A program made the position numbers and the translations under genes. A stretch of 64,000 nucleotides of DNA from Galaxea fascicularis. Lineage: Eukaryota; Cnidaria; Anthozoa; Scleractinia; Euphylliidae. Each line of letters opens with the position of its first letter. Positions within the stretch are counted from its first letter, which is position 1. The stretch is from NCBI GenBank assembly GCA_948470475.1, contig OX419342.1:22312577-22376576 (forward strand), given 5' to 3'. Below the pieces are notes generated by a model. The model made no database searches and had not been told where the DNA came from. It saw nothing but the letters and a program-made list of their open reading frames with translations. Positions 1-12,900 of this stretch are shown here, piece after piece.

Positions 1-1067
1 TTTCAGAGCCTGCTATGATTTAGGTCTCTAAAAGTATACATTTTGAAAAGGTAACTCTTCCACTCCCACAATCTCAATATTGATTCTCCTTACTGCTTGC
101 CATACATTGCTGTAATGTTAGTTCTGAGAATTTGGTGTTAAATCAAACAATATCCCCCAGTTGTTTTTTTATTTATTCTGATCACCGCCTGCTGGACAAT
201 GTAAGCTGGGTATTGCAAGGAGAGTTTGCTGGGAGTGAAAGGTGATTTGGGTGATTTGGGTGATTGGAAAGAACAGTAACTTGCATGGATGTTTCTTTGT
301 TTTTCCAGTGGTTTGAGTTTTTTAGATTCACCTGTGTAAGTTATTTCAGTGCAGGTATGAGACCACTCCACCAGTTAATGCTACCAGTTATGGAAAAAAT
401 CATAATCAAATGCTTGTGATTTGTTGCCATAAATTTTCAAAATGCAAATTGACACAACAATGAAAATCTCTGAGACCTGAGTATACAGTACATGCTCATT
501 CTACTCTTCTAATGGATTATCTTGTCCATGTGATATCATAAGATCTTGCAGCTTTAAATAGAGATAAAGGTATTAACTAACTTTTTGGCACATGATTTAC
601 AACCACCTATTAACTTTGCAAATGGCTATCTTTTGCAGAGGGTCCCCTATACCACTTTCGAAAATGCATTCACGTAAAAATATTGAGACTGTTCACGTGT
701 CACGGATAATTCCAAAATTCGTTCACGTTCATGATGCAATCAAATATCCCCAATCATGAATCACGAATGGACAAATAAACCTAAATCACGTTTCACGAGA
801 AAAAAATAGTCCCAATCACGTTTCACGAAAAAAGTATAGGGGACCCTCTTTGCAGAGTGGAATTACATCATCTGCAAAAATAATTATGAATTATAACTGT
901 GCACAGTACTTATTATTGATCCAAAAAACATACTTAAAATTCCTCTTTGATCAACCAAGATTTTACTTCAAGTTAAACCCAATTCCACTTCTTTGAGATA
1001 GCAAAAATGAAGCTTCATTCAACGTTATATAGTATTTAACTTCCATGCTCAAAAGTTACTTGTTTGC
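1..1067. other. AT-rich flank downstream of MTRR
   Basis: This is the 3' side of the minus-strand MTRR gene. It is AT-rich and no reading frame in it looks like a real protein; the 77-codon minus-strand ORF at 138-371 is of low complexity, driven by a short GATTTGGGT triplication near 240-265. The only clear structure is the small foldback element at 641-848, listed separately. A TTTATT (minus-strand AATAAA) occurs near 168 but is about 900 bp from the MTRR stop, so assigning it as the poly(A) signal is uncertain. Confidence 0.5.
641..848. mobile_element. MITE-like element with GGTCCCCTATAC termini and CACG repeats
   Basis: The left end GGTCCCCTATAC is mirrored by GTATAGGGGACC near the right end. 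The 9-mer TTTGCAGAG stands directly on both sides (632-640 and 849-857) and reads as a target-site duplication. If the right-hand CTC belongs to the inverted repeat instead, the duplication is only TTTGCA. The roughly 200-bp interior has no coding potential but contains several degenerate copies of AATCACGTTTCACGA. A 9-bp duplication would suit a Mutator-type element, but no transposase is present, so the superfamily is inference. Confidence 0.7.
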
Positions 1068-3509
1068 TCATGTCCAGATGTCCTCAAGGTACTGCTTGTT
1101 TGCACGCAATTTCATCATTTCCTTCCTTGCTTCTGTGATGTCCACACCTTTGTGTTCTTGGACAATTTGAAGGAAAGTATCAAACACATTCCTTGCCATA
1201 TTTGCAGCATCACCACAAATGTAGACAACTGCTCCTTTGTCAAAGACTTGTTTGGCTACTTCTGCAGAATGACATCTCAGGTTATCTTGAACATACCTTG
1301 GAGGGGGAGGGTTGCCTTTTGTATCGTCAGTGGCATTACGAGAGAAGGAAAGAAAAAGACGTGACAATACACCAGTTGACAAGAACTGCTCCAGTTCTTG
1401 GCGGTAAAGGAAATCTCTATCCTCGTGTCTACAGCCAAAAAATAGCCAAGCTTCAGAGAGTGCTGCTGTTGAGCCCCCTGCCTTCTGATTGAGTTCCCTG
1501 TGCTGCAGGAAGCCAATGAATGGTGCAACCCCTGTACCAGGACCAATCATGATGATTGGGGTATCTGGGTTGCTTGGCAGTTTGAAGTGAAGATTCTTTC
1601 TCTGGAAGACTGGAACTTTTGGTCTTTCCTGCAAAGTCATCTTTGAAAAGCTGTCAGTCAGTTTGTTGTCATCCTGGTTTTTCCCTTGTCTGTAAACTTT
1701 TGATATCTTGTTAAGCCAGCCAGTGCAAACACCTTGCCGTTGTTCCCTTATGCCCTCAACAGCGGGAAACTCTACAATGTTGAACACAAAATGGAGGCAA
1801 GAGGGAGATTCTAATGGAGAACTTGACACTGAGTAAGGCCGGGCCTTCAATCGTGGTAGCAGCTCAAGTAATCTTTCAAAAGGTGGTTGGCAAGAAGGAA
1901 AGTTGTTCAGAAGGTCCAGCAGAGATACACCAGGTTCTCTGATGAACCTCATGTAGTCACTTGCATCTTGCTTACTGCAAAGTTCTTGAAGCCTTTTCTT
2001 CTCTTGAGGGTCAGCAGTGTACTCGGATAAAACTCTTATGAAAGCTTTGCTTGGGACAGCCCTTATCTCCAAACAAGTCAATAATGTATGCCTGATGGTT
2101 GAATACTCTGGAATGAAGTCTGGCACACTAGCTGCTTTCTTAGTTGTTGACACCATCAGCTTAGTGGAGAATGGAGTGTCAGCTGTTTTGTTCAGTCCTA
2201 ACTTTGTTATGATTTCGTCAACTTCTGAGCTCACATTGGGGCAAACAATACCAAAGGAATCCCCTGGTTCATAACTCATGCTACAATCTGTGATGTCAAG
2301 CTCTATGTCCAATGCAGTCTTAATGGCTGTATCAGCTGTCAGCTGCCTTGCCGATACTATGGTTGCCATAGAGACCTCAGATGTGGCACTTGGGAAGCTT
2401 GTACCATTATGCAAAGGTAACAATGCACAGTCGAGTTTGAGTTCAGGGTGGAAGGTGATTTCTAAATAAGCAGGTGGAAGCTGTGGTATTGATAACAGAC
2501 TAGATGATAGCACAGGGGAAGGTGACTTGAACTGGTCTGCTAGAGTGAGTGGTGAAGTGGGATCATAGTTGGTCGTTTGAGAGATACCACGTCTGGCAGA
2601 TGAACTCTGGCCATCAACAGAGTCTGCTTCATTTGCTTCCTTTGATTTGGCATCCATACTACTGTCTTTGCTTGTGACATGGCCGTTAGTAACACCATCA
2701 TGAGAGTCTGTTGAATGCGAAACCCCATTGGACACAACCTTGCCATCTGGTTCTTCCAAAGATTTGATCTCACCATTGGCAATCATGCCTCTCGTATGGC
2801 TGATCTCTGGTACCTCAGCTTTGTCATCTGAGTACTGACTTCCATTTTCAACTATCTTGCCATTACTTTCTGATGACTTACCATTAACAATGGATACAAG
2901 GCTTGAAGTGTGATTGGTTATTTCTGATGCTTCACTGTTACCATTGACAATGGGGACTGTACTGTGATTTGTTGCTTGAACTGTGGTCTTGCTATCTGCT
3001 TGACCTTCCATTTCTGGCATTAAAACCATCTGCTCTCTTAATGCTGGCCAAAGTCCCTCGATCCATGGCTCCACAGTCAACTCCAACCCAACAGCATCAT
3101 CAGCATAACCAGTATCATAAAACTTCTGCGCCCCTAACTGCAGTAATCTCTTGTCCAGTGCTTTGCCGTTGTTGCAAAAGTTAGTGTAGTTAGTATCACC
3201 CAACGCAAGGAGAGTGTAATGCAATTTTTCCAGGTGTGTTCCAGGAAGTGTTTTCTTCTTTAACCTTCTCATAAATTTACACATGGTGTCCGGTGGGTCA
3301 CCCTCCCCAGTTGTAGATACCACGAACACGACCAGAGCTTCTTTTTCCAAGGTGAACTTTTTCTCGGTGAGACTGAGGCAAAACAGGTTCGAATTCAGAC
3401 CATGCTGTTCTGAGAACTCGTGTATTTCTTCGGCAATCGCCTTGGCTTGACCGGTCTGCGATCCATAAAGAATTGTGAATTTGTTCGCTGAAGAGCTGCT
3501 AACAGGCAT
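1068..3509 (-). CDS. MTRR: methionine synthase reductase (MTRR), intronless
   Basis: This 813-residue diflavin reductase transfers electrons from NADPH through FAD and FMN to reactivate cob(II)alamin methionine synthase. The flavodoxin domain is residues 10-160, with the FMN loop YGSQTGQAKA (15-24), STTGEGDPPD (65-74) and LGDTNYTNFCNNG (103-115). A long Ser/Asn/Gly-rich linker (about 161-345) replaces the shorter human one. The FAD/NADPH half has RPYSVSSSP (557-565), GVCTGWL (593-599), IGPGTGVAPFIGFLQHR (655-671), FFGCRHEDRDFLYR (690-703) and YICGDAANMA (763-772), and it ends in DIWT, so the FAD-stacking Trp is W812. The family member is distinguished from P450 reductase by CSKQDASDYMRF, PSCQPP and the WIEGLWPALRE end of the flavodoxin domain. 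The whole CDS is one exon, unlike the multi-exon vertebrate gene as I know it. It diverges from the myotubularin gene. Confidence 0.97.
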   Translation of the reverse strand: MPVSSSSANKFTILYGSQTGQAKAIAEEIHEFSEQHGLNSNLFCLSLTEKKFTLEKEALVVFVVSTTGEGDPPDTMCKFMRRLKKKTLPGTHLEKLHYTLLALGDTNYTNFCNNGKALDKRLLQLGAQKFYDTGYADDAVGLELTVEPWIEGLWPALREQMVLMPEMEGQADSKTTVQATNHSTVPIVNGNSEASEITNHTSSLVSIVNGKSSESNGKIVENGSQYSDDKAEVPEISHTRGMIANGEIKSLEEPDGKVVSNGVSHSTDSHDGVTNGHVTSKDSSMDAKSKEANEADSVDGQSSSARRGISQTTNYDPTSPLTLADQFKSPSPVLSSSLLSIPQLPPAYLEITFHPELKLDCALLPLHNGTSFPSATSEVSMATIVSARQLTADTAIKTALDIELDITDCSMSYEPGDSFGIVCPNVSSEVDEIITKLGLNKTADTPFSTKLMVSTTKKAASVPDFIPEYSTIRHTLLTCLEIRAVPSKAFIRVLSEYTADPQEKKRLQELCSKQDASDYMRFIREPGVSLLDLLNNFPSCQPPFERLLELLPRLKARPYSVSSSPLESPSCLHFVFNIVEFPAVEGIREQRQGVCTGWLNKISKVYRQGKNQDDNKLTDSFSKMTLQERPKVPVFQRKNLHFKLPSNPDTPIIMIGPGTGVAPFIGFLQHRELNQKAGGSTAALSEAWLFFGCRHEDRDFLYRQELEQFLSTGVLSRLFLSFSRNATDDTKGNPPPPRYVQDNLRCHSAEVAKQVFDKGAVVYICGDAANMARNVFDTFLQIVQEHKGVDITEARKEMMKLRANKQYLEDIWT

Positions 3510-3911
3510 GATAATTATTCTTGCCCAGGCCTTGTTTACCAGTTTAAAAGAAAAGCGGAGAATACTTAAAAGAATCTAGAAGGATGTGGAAAAAAACCCA
3601 ACAGAATGTTACATCATCCGATCATCAGTTGCCGAGAAATCATTGTGAAATCCCATCACGCTGATCGACAGTGCGGAATTTACAAATCGATTATACTAAA
3701 AGCCTTTCAATTGGCTAATTTTAATTTGTCCTATCAGCGTTGCTGTAAGAACACATAAAGTTTTCTTTTCTATTTTTGTCACGTGATTTACCGCCAGAAA
3801 GCAAAATGGCAGTGGGTTAGCAATACAGCGGTGGAATTATCGGCGGAAATTGAAAGAAGCCTCAAAAATGCGCGTAGACGTTTCGCAAGATAACAAAATT
3901 TAGCCAAGGGC
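3510..3911. promoter_or_regulatory. putative bidirectional promoter between MTRR and the myotubularin gene
   Basis: The two start codons face away from each other and are 402 bp apart, so both 5' UTRs and core promoters must fit here unless there are upstream non-coding exons. There is no obvious TATA box at a fixed distance from either start. The region includes GATTGGC/CCAAT-like motifs near 3708-3716, which is compatible with a shared CCAAT-type promoter. Sharing is inferred from geometry only. Confidence 0.5.
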
Positions 3912-6900
3912 ATGGCAAGAAGCTCTATTACGCCTGACCAGCTGCTAAGGATATTTAATGAAGCGCCGTCCTCAAATATTCTGGTGAGTAAAAGAGACTC
4001 GATGCATTTTTCTTCGTAAGATACGTACATTGTATTGGTGTGAAATCAGTTTTTTTATGAGTCAGTCTTCGAGTTAGTTTTGATGAGAGTTGAGCATTTG
4101 AATCCGTTTCGTTGGTGTGCTATGGTGTTTTCGGTATCTGTTGATCGGCAGATCTCAGCTCACAGCTGCAGGTAAAGCTCAATTAAGCTTAACAACACTT
4201 AACTTAAATTAACTTACAGTTGCTTGTCACCGTAAATCTAGAGTGTTAACCAGCAACATGCTTCGCAACGATGTGTTATCGTGTTTAATAATACTTTTGT
4301 TGAAATCCAATTGGATGCCAGTTTGGTGTATTAATTGTCAAAGATTAATAATTTTGTAATGTTTAATAAAAATATTTATCAAGAAAAAGATATGAATATA
4401 TGTTAGTTTGTTATTCATGGCAGGTTTTGTCGCCAACCGCTCTAAGCCTGAAAGAGAAAGAGTCTAGAAAGGCAAGATTTCTGCACAACCCCACATCTTA
4501 TTATACATGCATTTTGTGACTCAAACTCTACTTGGTTTTGTTAGTATGACAGTGATGCGTAATATGTAATTAATGTATGGGGCTGTGCAAAAATCTTTCA
4601 AAAAGAAAATATGTTATCTGTGCTGTTGTAAAGCTGAGTTCCGTGCCAGTCTGACTTTGACACCTGTGATAAATTTAATAATTGCTTTATGAGTTAAATG
4701 GAAAAATATCACAATCTAGATATTGTAACGCTGAGGTTCCATCGGTGCATTTGAGCTGTAAGAGGTGATTTGCTCCCCCCTATTATGACTAGCCTGCTGT
4801 AATTTGCGGCATTATACTTCTGTTACACTCTGTTAGCCAGGTGCATTTTGTATGTCTCCACGCTGTTTTCAAAAGCACAGTCTTCATCATCCTCTTCATC
4901 ATCTATGTCACTACAAAGACATGTACTGGTGTGTATCATCAGTCTCATGACAACAGAAATACAAGGAAACTAACAGAAAGAAGGCTGTGCAAGAGATGAA
5001 TTAACTAATGCCCACTGATGAATCTGGTGGAATTAGAAAAGGGAAGGAAATTATGCTAAAATGATCAGACAGAGCGTGTGTCAGAACCTGCCTGTTGACT
5101 AAAATATTTTCCTCAATTATCAAGGCACATGTTCTTCAAGAACTTCTTCTTTACTTTTGATTGGACAAAGAAATTGTCTGGTATCTGTAGTGTTGCTCTT
5201 TTCAAGTGACACACTTTCCACCAGGGGGTCCATAAAACTTTCGAAGGAGATTTTGTATCATATTCATTTTGCTAAGTCAGCAAATTAATACCATTTACAT
5301 CAGAGATTAGGACAAACTTGTGAATACAGTTTGAAGTTATTGCTGTTGTGGAGGTTTGTGTTATTTGCTGTCTGAATTTCTTCAAAACGTGATAAAAGAA
5401 TGGAAAAAAATAGGCCAATATTCTGTAGTTTCTATTTAGTCCCTCTTTTGAAAGTGAAATATAGCTCCAATGATCTGTTTGAGATTTGTTTTTTGTCCAG
5501 AAACAGTTGACATTTTATTTTCCTTTGACTTATATTACTGTATCATACAGTAGTCTGTAACAAAGGAAATTCCAAATCAAATCATAACCCTAAAATCTTT
5601 ATGCTGCACACCTGTTGTCTTGCCATTATAGTGATAAGAGTGTTCAAAATGAGACCATGAGGCCATTGATTTTATTTTCAACTTTTAATTTAATTGGATA
5701 TGCAACCTACATAACTTAGTGAATGATGCATATAAAAGAAATCATTTTGACTACATAACTTAATTACATGTATGTTCATCATGTGATTGAAACAATCTTT
5801 GATCCCTGGCTACTTGTACATGTATATTTATCCCTACATGGTGTACGTATAATACTCCTTTTTTCCTTTGTCATGAATCCCTTCTTTCTACACCTCCTGT
5901 CTGGACAGTTTTGTTAATCAAGTCCATTATTGTACTCGCTGTCCTGACGTGTAAGCTCAAATCTTTTCTTATGTTCACAGGTAAAAATACTTAAAAATCG
6001 TAATGTAGAGTTTTGGTGAGTCCTTTAACTCTTTAAATCCTAATATCAATATGTATATTCTTCAAACTGTTGTCTGTACATTTTCTATGTATATAACAAC
6101 AAACAACAATAAAAACTTTATTAAAGACACACTTAAAGTAATACAAGACACATTTGCCCTGCAAATTAGCACGAAATGCTATTTGATGCAGGAGCAGATT
6201 GTTTGATTAAGTTAATAAAATAATTAAAGAATTGCAAAACAATACAAAACATCTTTGTTAAACAATCAAAACCTTTGATACTCGTTGATTACCTCATTTT
6301 TTGCATAACCTTGATGTTTGATTGAGCAGTGTTACTTTCAGGAGAAATTAAATATTGGTCAGTCTGTTATGAGTTAAAGGGTGAAAGAATGGTTAGAGGA
6401 CTTACTGTGCATGGCACTGAATCTAGCTACAACAATAAAACAGGATTAAACTTTGCTTGAATGTCAGAAAATCCTATATTCCAAGTTACAGTCTTCTTTT
6501 GCTTTAGACAAGGAACTTAATTTGATCTCACTTCTTGTATTCTACCACTTGACATTGGGCACGACCTGTTTGTAAAAATAGCACAGACAGAGTATTAATT
6601 GCCATGGTTACACGTACCTTACATCAACAACCTGTCACCGTCATGTTGGTGTAGACTCTTGTAACTGATCTGGGGCTTCCCTCTTTGTATAGTATTAAAT
6701 TTTAATGACCTTGTTTGGTCATGTGCCAAGCATAGACAAACAATGAACTGAGTTTATGAAGTTTATTTCTGACAAGTCCCAAGGAAATATGTGAATATTT
6801 CTCGACAAAGTGGAATTTAGAAATCATAACAAATATAAAGGACAAGTCAAATTTACAAGGGATTCTGGTTTTGTTGCGGAAATGAGAAGGACAAGTTTTC

Positions 6901-9900
6901 ATTGTTATTTGCACATAGATGAGGGCTCTTGTGAGGTGACTAATATTTATTTAGAATGATCTGGTGTCTGTTAATCTCATATGTAATTTTTGTATTCATC
7001 AGAGCTAATTTGGATCTTTCTTCTTTGGGCACTTAACACGGTTTAATTTTTTTTTGCCTGAAGTGTGCTGATTTGACAGTTTGACCTGTGTACATAACAT
7101 ACAAGTATACACCAAGCATCATGTTTGAGCATATACGATTATGATCATTAAGAGATTTACTTTTGTTGTCAATATTTTTGAAATAATTACCTTGTCCCTG
7201 TCTTTATCTTGATAACCTTTGCTATGTGAACAATGTAGGGTACAGTGTAACTTATTGTTGTGTCTGGTGTTTGCACACAAACCTTTTTGGCTCATAAATT
7301 CACAGTGATATCATTCTAGACTTCCTTTGACCTTGTTTGCAATGGTTAAGAGAGATCCATAACTAACATACAAGCTTCTTTGATGGCACATTGTATATTT
7401 TTTCTTTACAAATACTGGTAACGGTCTGTGAAAACAAACAGAAACTTCAATTTACTGTACGACCTGTCCCATCTGAGTATATGATGTTTGAAATCTCTGG
7501 TTATTACTACTAATTCACAACAATAATATATTATTGATGTTGTTGATTAAGATTACAGTAAGAATTGGTTGAATTTAAGTGGTTTCTAAAAGTTATTTTC
7601 ATCAAAAAGTAACACATTGACTTTATAACTCACAGCTGGAATCCCGAGCTCCTTTCTTTACATCTCCATTATCTTACTTCAAAGACTAGTGATGGCCTAG
7701 CTTACTCTGCACAGTTCAAGCCCTATTATATTAAGTGACCACCCTCTGCAGGGTTTTCAATAAGAATCAGGGTAGGTGGCAAAAGTTTAGGAGTACGCGG
7801 AGAAGGTACAACTTTGTTCCATGCTATTCACAACATTTGATGCAAGTTTTTAATCAAAGTAGGCGGCGAAATCATGTGAAGTAGACGGCGAATTTCGCCG
7901 GCCGCCGGCCCTTACTGAAAACACTGCTCTGGGAAATGAATAGTGGCTTCTTGATGAGGGTTGGCCGCTTTATCGGTAAAACAAACAAACAAACAAACAA
8001 AAAAACAGTAGAAGAACCCTCACCAGGACTTCAATTACTGGCCACTGGGTGGCTGTATAATAGATGTCCACTTGATAGAGGTTTGACTGTTGTCTAGAAT
8101 TTTCCATTTTGACTTTTCTTAAATTGTTCAGTAGCATCTTTGATGGGACATTGATTTTGTTTTTTTTTAGTTCATTTAATATATATTTTGCATGGTATTA
8201 TTAATAATTTATGCATACAGTGACTTGTAACTGTTTAATGTTAGTTTGTACAATTTCATCGAAATTACCTTATATACAGGTATCTTTTAAACATTTCTCA
8301 TCATTGTTTAGGTCTTGTGCTATAAATGAATCCCTGTTATGTACACATTGTGACGCTCAAATGTTAAAGTTCTGTACTATCAAGGATTTGGATTCATAAT
8401 ATTTAATTTTAATTGTACCAGGTATTTAAACAGCAAGTACACAGTGATTGATGGACGCAGAAAAAACAGATGATTAACTATTAAACAAGATTTAGGGACT
8501 CAGAAACAATCTTTTGGTGCTCCTTATAGGATTTCAAACTGAACACATGTGCACAGAAATCTAAAAACTGGGTCTAAATGTTGTTTGTTTACCTTTGTTT
8601 CATGATTATATTCATGTATGTAAACTTAGTTTAAATTACTTTTCAGTTGCCTTGAGTGGTCCAATAATATTATTATAACAAGTCCAAGCAGGTGTGGGTT
8701 CAAATGCTTAAAACAGTAATTTAGTTGATATCTTATTGTGAGTAATTTTTGTTTATTCTTTCAGCCTTCAAAAGTTAAATTGGGGGAAAAATTTTATTCT
8801 CACCCTCCTCTGTTACCTGGGGAACAGATCATTTCACAGGAGGATCATGTGACCTGTGTCGACACCTTCAGTGATATTGCTCAAGGCGTTCTTCATATCA
8901 CCACCTACAGGGTTATTTTTGCTGGAAATCATGCACAGGTACTGACATCCACCAGACTCAACATACAAAATGTGTGGATCCAGAAAATGTCATTACCCCC
9001 CACAGAAGGTTTATTGGTATGCACAACCCTCCCCTCTGGAAATTTCAATTTTGCTCCATACTATTCTTCAAAAAATTTTGCTTTTGCAACCCCCCCCCCT
9101 CTTCTTGGAATTTCCATTGGCCTTCTGTAGGAGGTGGGAAGCGGGGGGGGGGGGCACTATGGATTCCAGAACTGCACAATAATAGTGTTAATATCATCAT
9201 GATCGGGCAAAAACTGACAGTTTCTTCTCTTGCTTTTTGCAGCATTACTTTGATCATGGGGAACATGAGTTTATTGATGCAGAACCCGAAGAAGTTGCGA
9301 CACGAGGTCATCACTATCAGACTCGCTCCAGACATGCCTCCTTTGGTCACACAAGACTTCACAGTGCTAGGAGTTGTGATCAAGCAGAAACTCACCAGAA
9401 TAAAAGGTATGTGTTGTAAAGAGCAAGGGTCCCTCACTTATGGATTCTCTAACATCCTCAGGGTCATCAGAGAGATCTGAACTGGGTGGCTGCAATGCTG
9501 AAGTAGCTGGTTATTTCGCCAGGATCAAAGAATCTGTGGAATATAACATAGTAGCCAGCAAGGAGTTCACATGAAGTTAGTTGTGGTTTTCTCCGGCTGC
9601 AGACAGCTACTTTTTTATAGCCTGATCCTAGAAGATCCTGAATGGCATATTTAACTCATTCAACTGGTGGTCAAGCCTGATTTACTTGTAAAATTGTGGC
9701 AAGATTTAACAATTAACACCCAGTAAGCACTGGAACTTAAGATCCACAGTATGCCCGGAAATCTATTTATTTTATGATTGTACACGTACATTAAGTCCTA
9801 GGACACTACTGTGTGTAAGGAGGTGTTATACAATGGACAGTGGAAACAGGGTTGGGGCAGTGGTGAGAGGGCTTGCCTTCCACCAATGTGTCCTGGGTTT

Positions 9901-12900
9901 GATTCCCGGACTGGGCATCACAAGTGGGTGGAGTTTGTTGGTTCTCTACTCTGCTCTGAGAGGTTTTTCTCTGGTTTCTCTGGTTTTCCCCTCTCTTCAA
10001 AAACCAACATTTGATTTGATTTGAGAATTGTAAAGAATTTAGAATTGTAAAGCTTTCTTTGTAAGGTGCATTTGAAATCCTACAGAATTGAATTTGTGTG
10101 GTATAAATAAATAAAAATTTATTATTTATTATTATTATTATTATTAATTGCAGTTTGATTGGCCCAGAGGAGTTACCAGTTAAAATATAGAGGCATGATG
10201 TTATGAGTCAAAGAAAGTAATAAATGAGAATGTGTAAAACAAATAAGCTCACGTTGTTAGTGTATGTGTGTCATGTTAGGATACCAAGCAAGAACGGAAT
10301 AAATCTAACGAACATTCAACTGGACTCACATGTTTAATCGATCTCTTAAGTCATTGTGCATGCTCAAATGATATGAACACAAGTGTCAATGACAGTAATG
10401 CAACATGTGTACCCTGATGGCGCACAGAGGATGCCAAAGTGTCATATCAACATCAGCCATGTTATCCTCCTGTGGCTCATAGCTTACAGTGTACAGTGTA
10501 CTTCTTTGTTCTGACCAAACTTCATAAAAAATATGTAAGGAATTTTAGAGGCTACATGTACATGTATTTCTTTTATTCCTGTTCTTCAAGAAAAGTAACA
10601 TTTGTTCTTTTCATAGTACATAGTTTTAATGGTATCCTGTGTCATTTTTGTGTGTTCTTCATAGTGTTGGATTTTGCTGGAAAAATATACTGAGTGATTC
10701 TATTTAATCCTTTTTTTGCAATTGTCTTCTTGTTACTTGAGGTTTACTTCACATGGCTTGTCCAGGAAAGTCAAAGAGTCTACTGGCCTTGTAAGAGGAG
10801 TAAGGCATTCCAAGTCAATGATAAGAAAGTTTCCTAGAGACCCTGTCCTTCCTGGAGATGATAAGAGTGTAAAACTGCGAACATTGAGGCCGATTATTTT
10901 ATCAAACATTGAGCATGTTGGTGAGTGTTGTATTATAAAGTAGTCTAGATTTACTGATGTAATGGTTATTTCCATAAAACTTGTTGGCTTGCTCTTAATC
11001 TCTAAGGAACCCCTATTTGCACTGTACAGTTTTCTGATAAGCACACCCTCTCTACTATACGGTGCATTCCTGTACGGTGGTCACTTTACATTAATCAACT
11101 CTGTTGATAAAACCAAATTTTTGTGTACAACTCCCCCCCTGATGCAGCACAACAGTTTCCCCCTTTGTTCCTCTCTCTAAGATGTCCCTGTTGTTGTTTG
11201 AATGTGCACAAGCAAGATACACGCATAGAAACGTTTGAAAAAGTTTGAAAGTACTCAGTTTCAGACACATCTCCAAACAACTAGTTGAGAATATTTTATT
11301 TTTCTTTGTAAATGCTGGCTGTGGGTCCCTGGAAATTGCCGTATTTTGCTGTGGAAATACAGCCAAAAAATAGAAGAGAAAAGTGTTGAAATCCTGGTTG
11401 ACAACAAAGTGGAGCAAGTGAGTCATAGGGGATGGAATATCTGGGTAAAAGCTCAGTAAAAATTGTGTTAGACTCTGAGGATTTTTAAGGAAGCCTTTTG
11501 GAAAGGTGGAAACATCTTGACAACTTATAATGTAAAAGGTTTTTGTTGACACAATGTCTTGCTCAATTGCAGATTACAGTTATGAAATTGTGGCATCCAT
11601 TCCTCTTACAAGTATCTGTGATGTAAGAAAGTTTTCCAAGAAGAACTTACCGAAGGACAAGCAGATGTTTTCAATGGATGGATTTGAAGTGATCTGTAGT
11701 AATATTCAGTCTCACAGGGTAAGTAATTGTTTTGCTCGGCTTAATACTGCATACCTCCTACTAACCGAGTTTGAGGTCCATACTGTAAGTCATGGACCAA
11801 GTTTTTTCCTGTTCAATACCTTGATGGCAAAGGCAGGCACTGTTATCAGTATACAGGTGCTGTTACCGGAGTCCCAGCTTCTGATATATAATAAACTTTT
11901 ACAGTTGTATGCGTGAAACTGAGCACTGAAATGTTAAATGCCAGAAAAGAATATTGACCAGTGCTATGTCTATTTTTCTGTAGAGTTCATCAAACTCCTC
12001 TCTCTATATTTGAGAATCATTTTTTATGTCACTGTTTAAATTTTGCTTCATTACTATGTATCAAACCAGGTACAAGGTACAAACAAGTGGACCTCATACA
12101 CTAAAAGAGCATTTCATCTTTTGGTAGCCATTATGAATATTAGTCTGATATGCTGAGTATTGTTGTCAGAGAAATTGACTTTCAAAACCTGCAACATTTA
12201 CAAGGAATTGTATGGTTGAAACTCAGCCATTCTTTGTAAAATCGTGATGTGTAAAATGTCCATTTCTCAAAAACCATTCAACCAGTCACACTTCAATTAT
12301 TGTGAATTTGCGAAGTGCTTTCAATATCTGATAGGGTTAAATGCAATTTAACTTAGTTAACGACTAGGAACAAGTTGCTCTGTTTGTTGTGGCATGGCGT
12401 GGTGTTGTGTAGCGTTAGCGTTAGTGTGTTATTAGTAGTTTTGGGGCGTTGCCTGCAGCGTTGTTATTTAGCGTGTGCATGTGTTATTTGCATGTTGGGG
12501 CTTCTCTGTGGCGTCTTCTGGCAGTCCAAGCGGCCAGCGGTTCTTTTTGCGCATTATGCGTGCGTCTTCGCATGTCGTCATGGTTTTGTTTAGCTCAGCG
12601 TTTGCGGGCTTTCGAGTATTCCCCCTCCCTCCTCTCCCTATTGGGGATTGTTTTTCCATTGAACTTATTGTTCAGTGTGACAGGTGCTTGTTTTGGGGTC
12701 TGGGGTGTCGGACGGGGCCCGTGGCTGGGTTGTGAGAAGGGCAGGCTTATGGGGTGTTCACCGACTGGGGGTTGGGTCGTTGGTACCAGTCCCCAGATCC
12801 TTAAGCACCCAACCTCTATTTGCGACACAGGCGTTAAGTGAGCATTATCAGTAGCTTGTGTTGCCATTTGTGCTGATGTATTCTAATGAAGCAAAACGTG

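Noticed and set aside
9244..9480. Reading exon 3 of the myotubularin gene in the frame with RLAPDMPPLVTQDFTVLG
   Set aside because: It looks more protein-like at first, but it does not match the phase of exon 2 or exon 4, whereas the HYFDHGEHEF frame joins both exactly.
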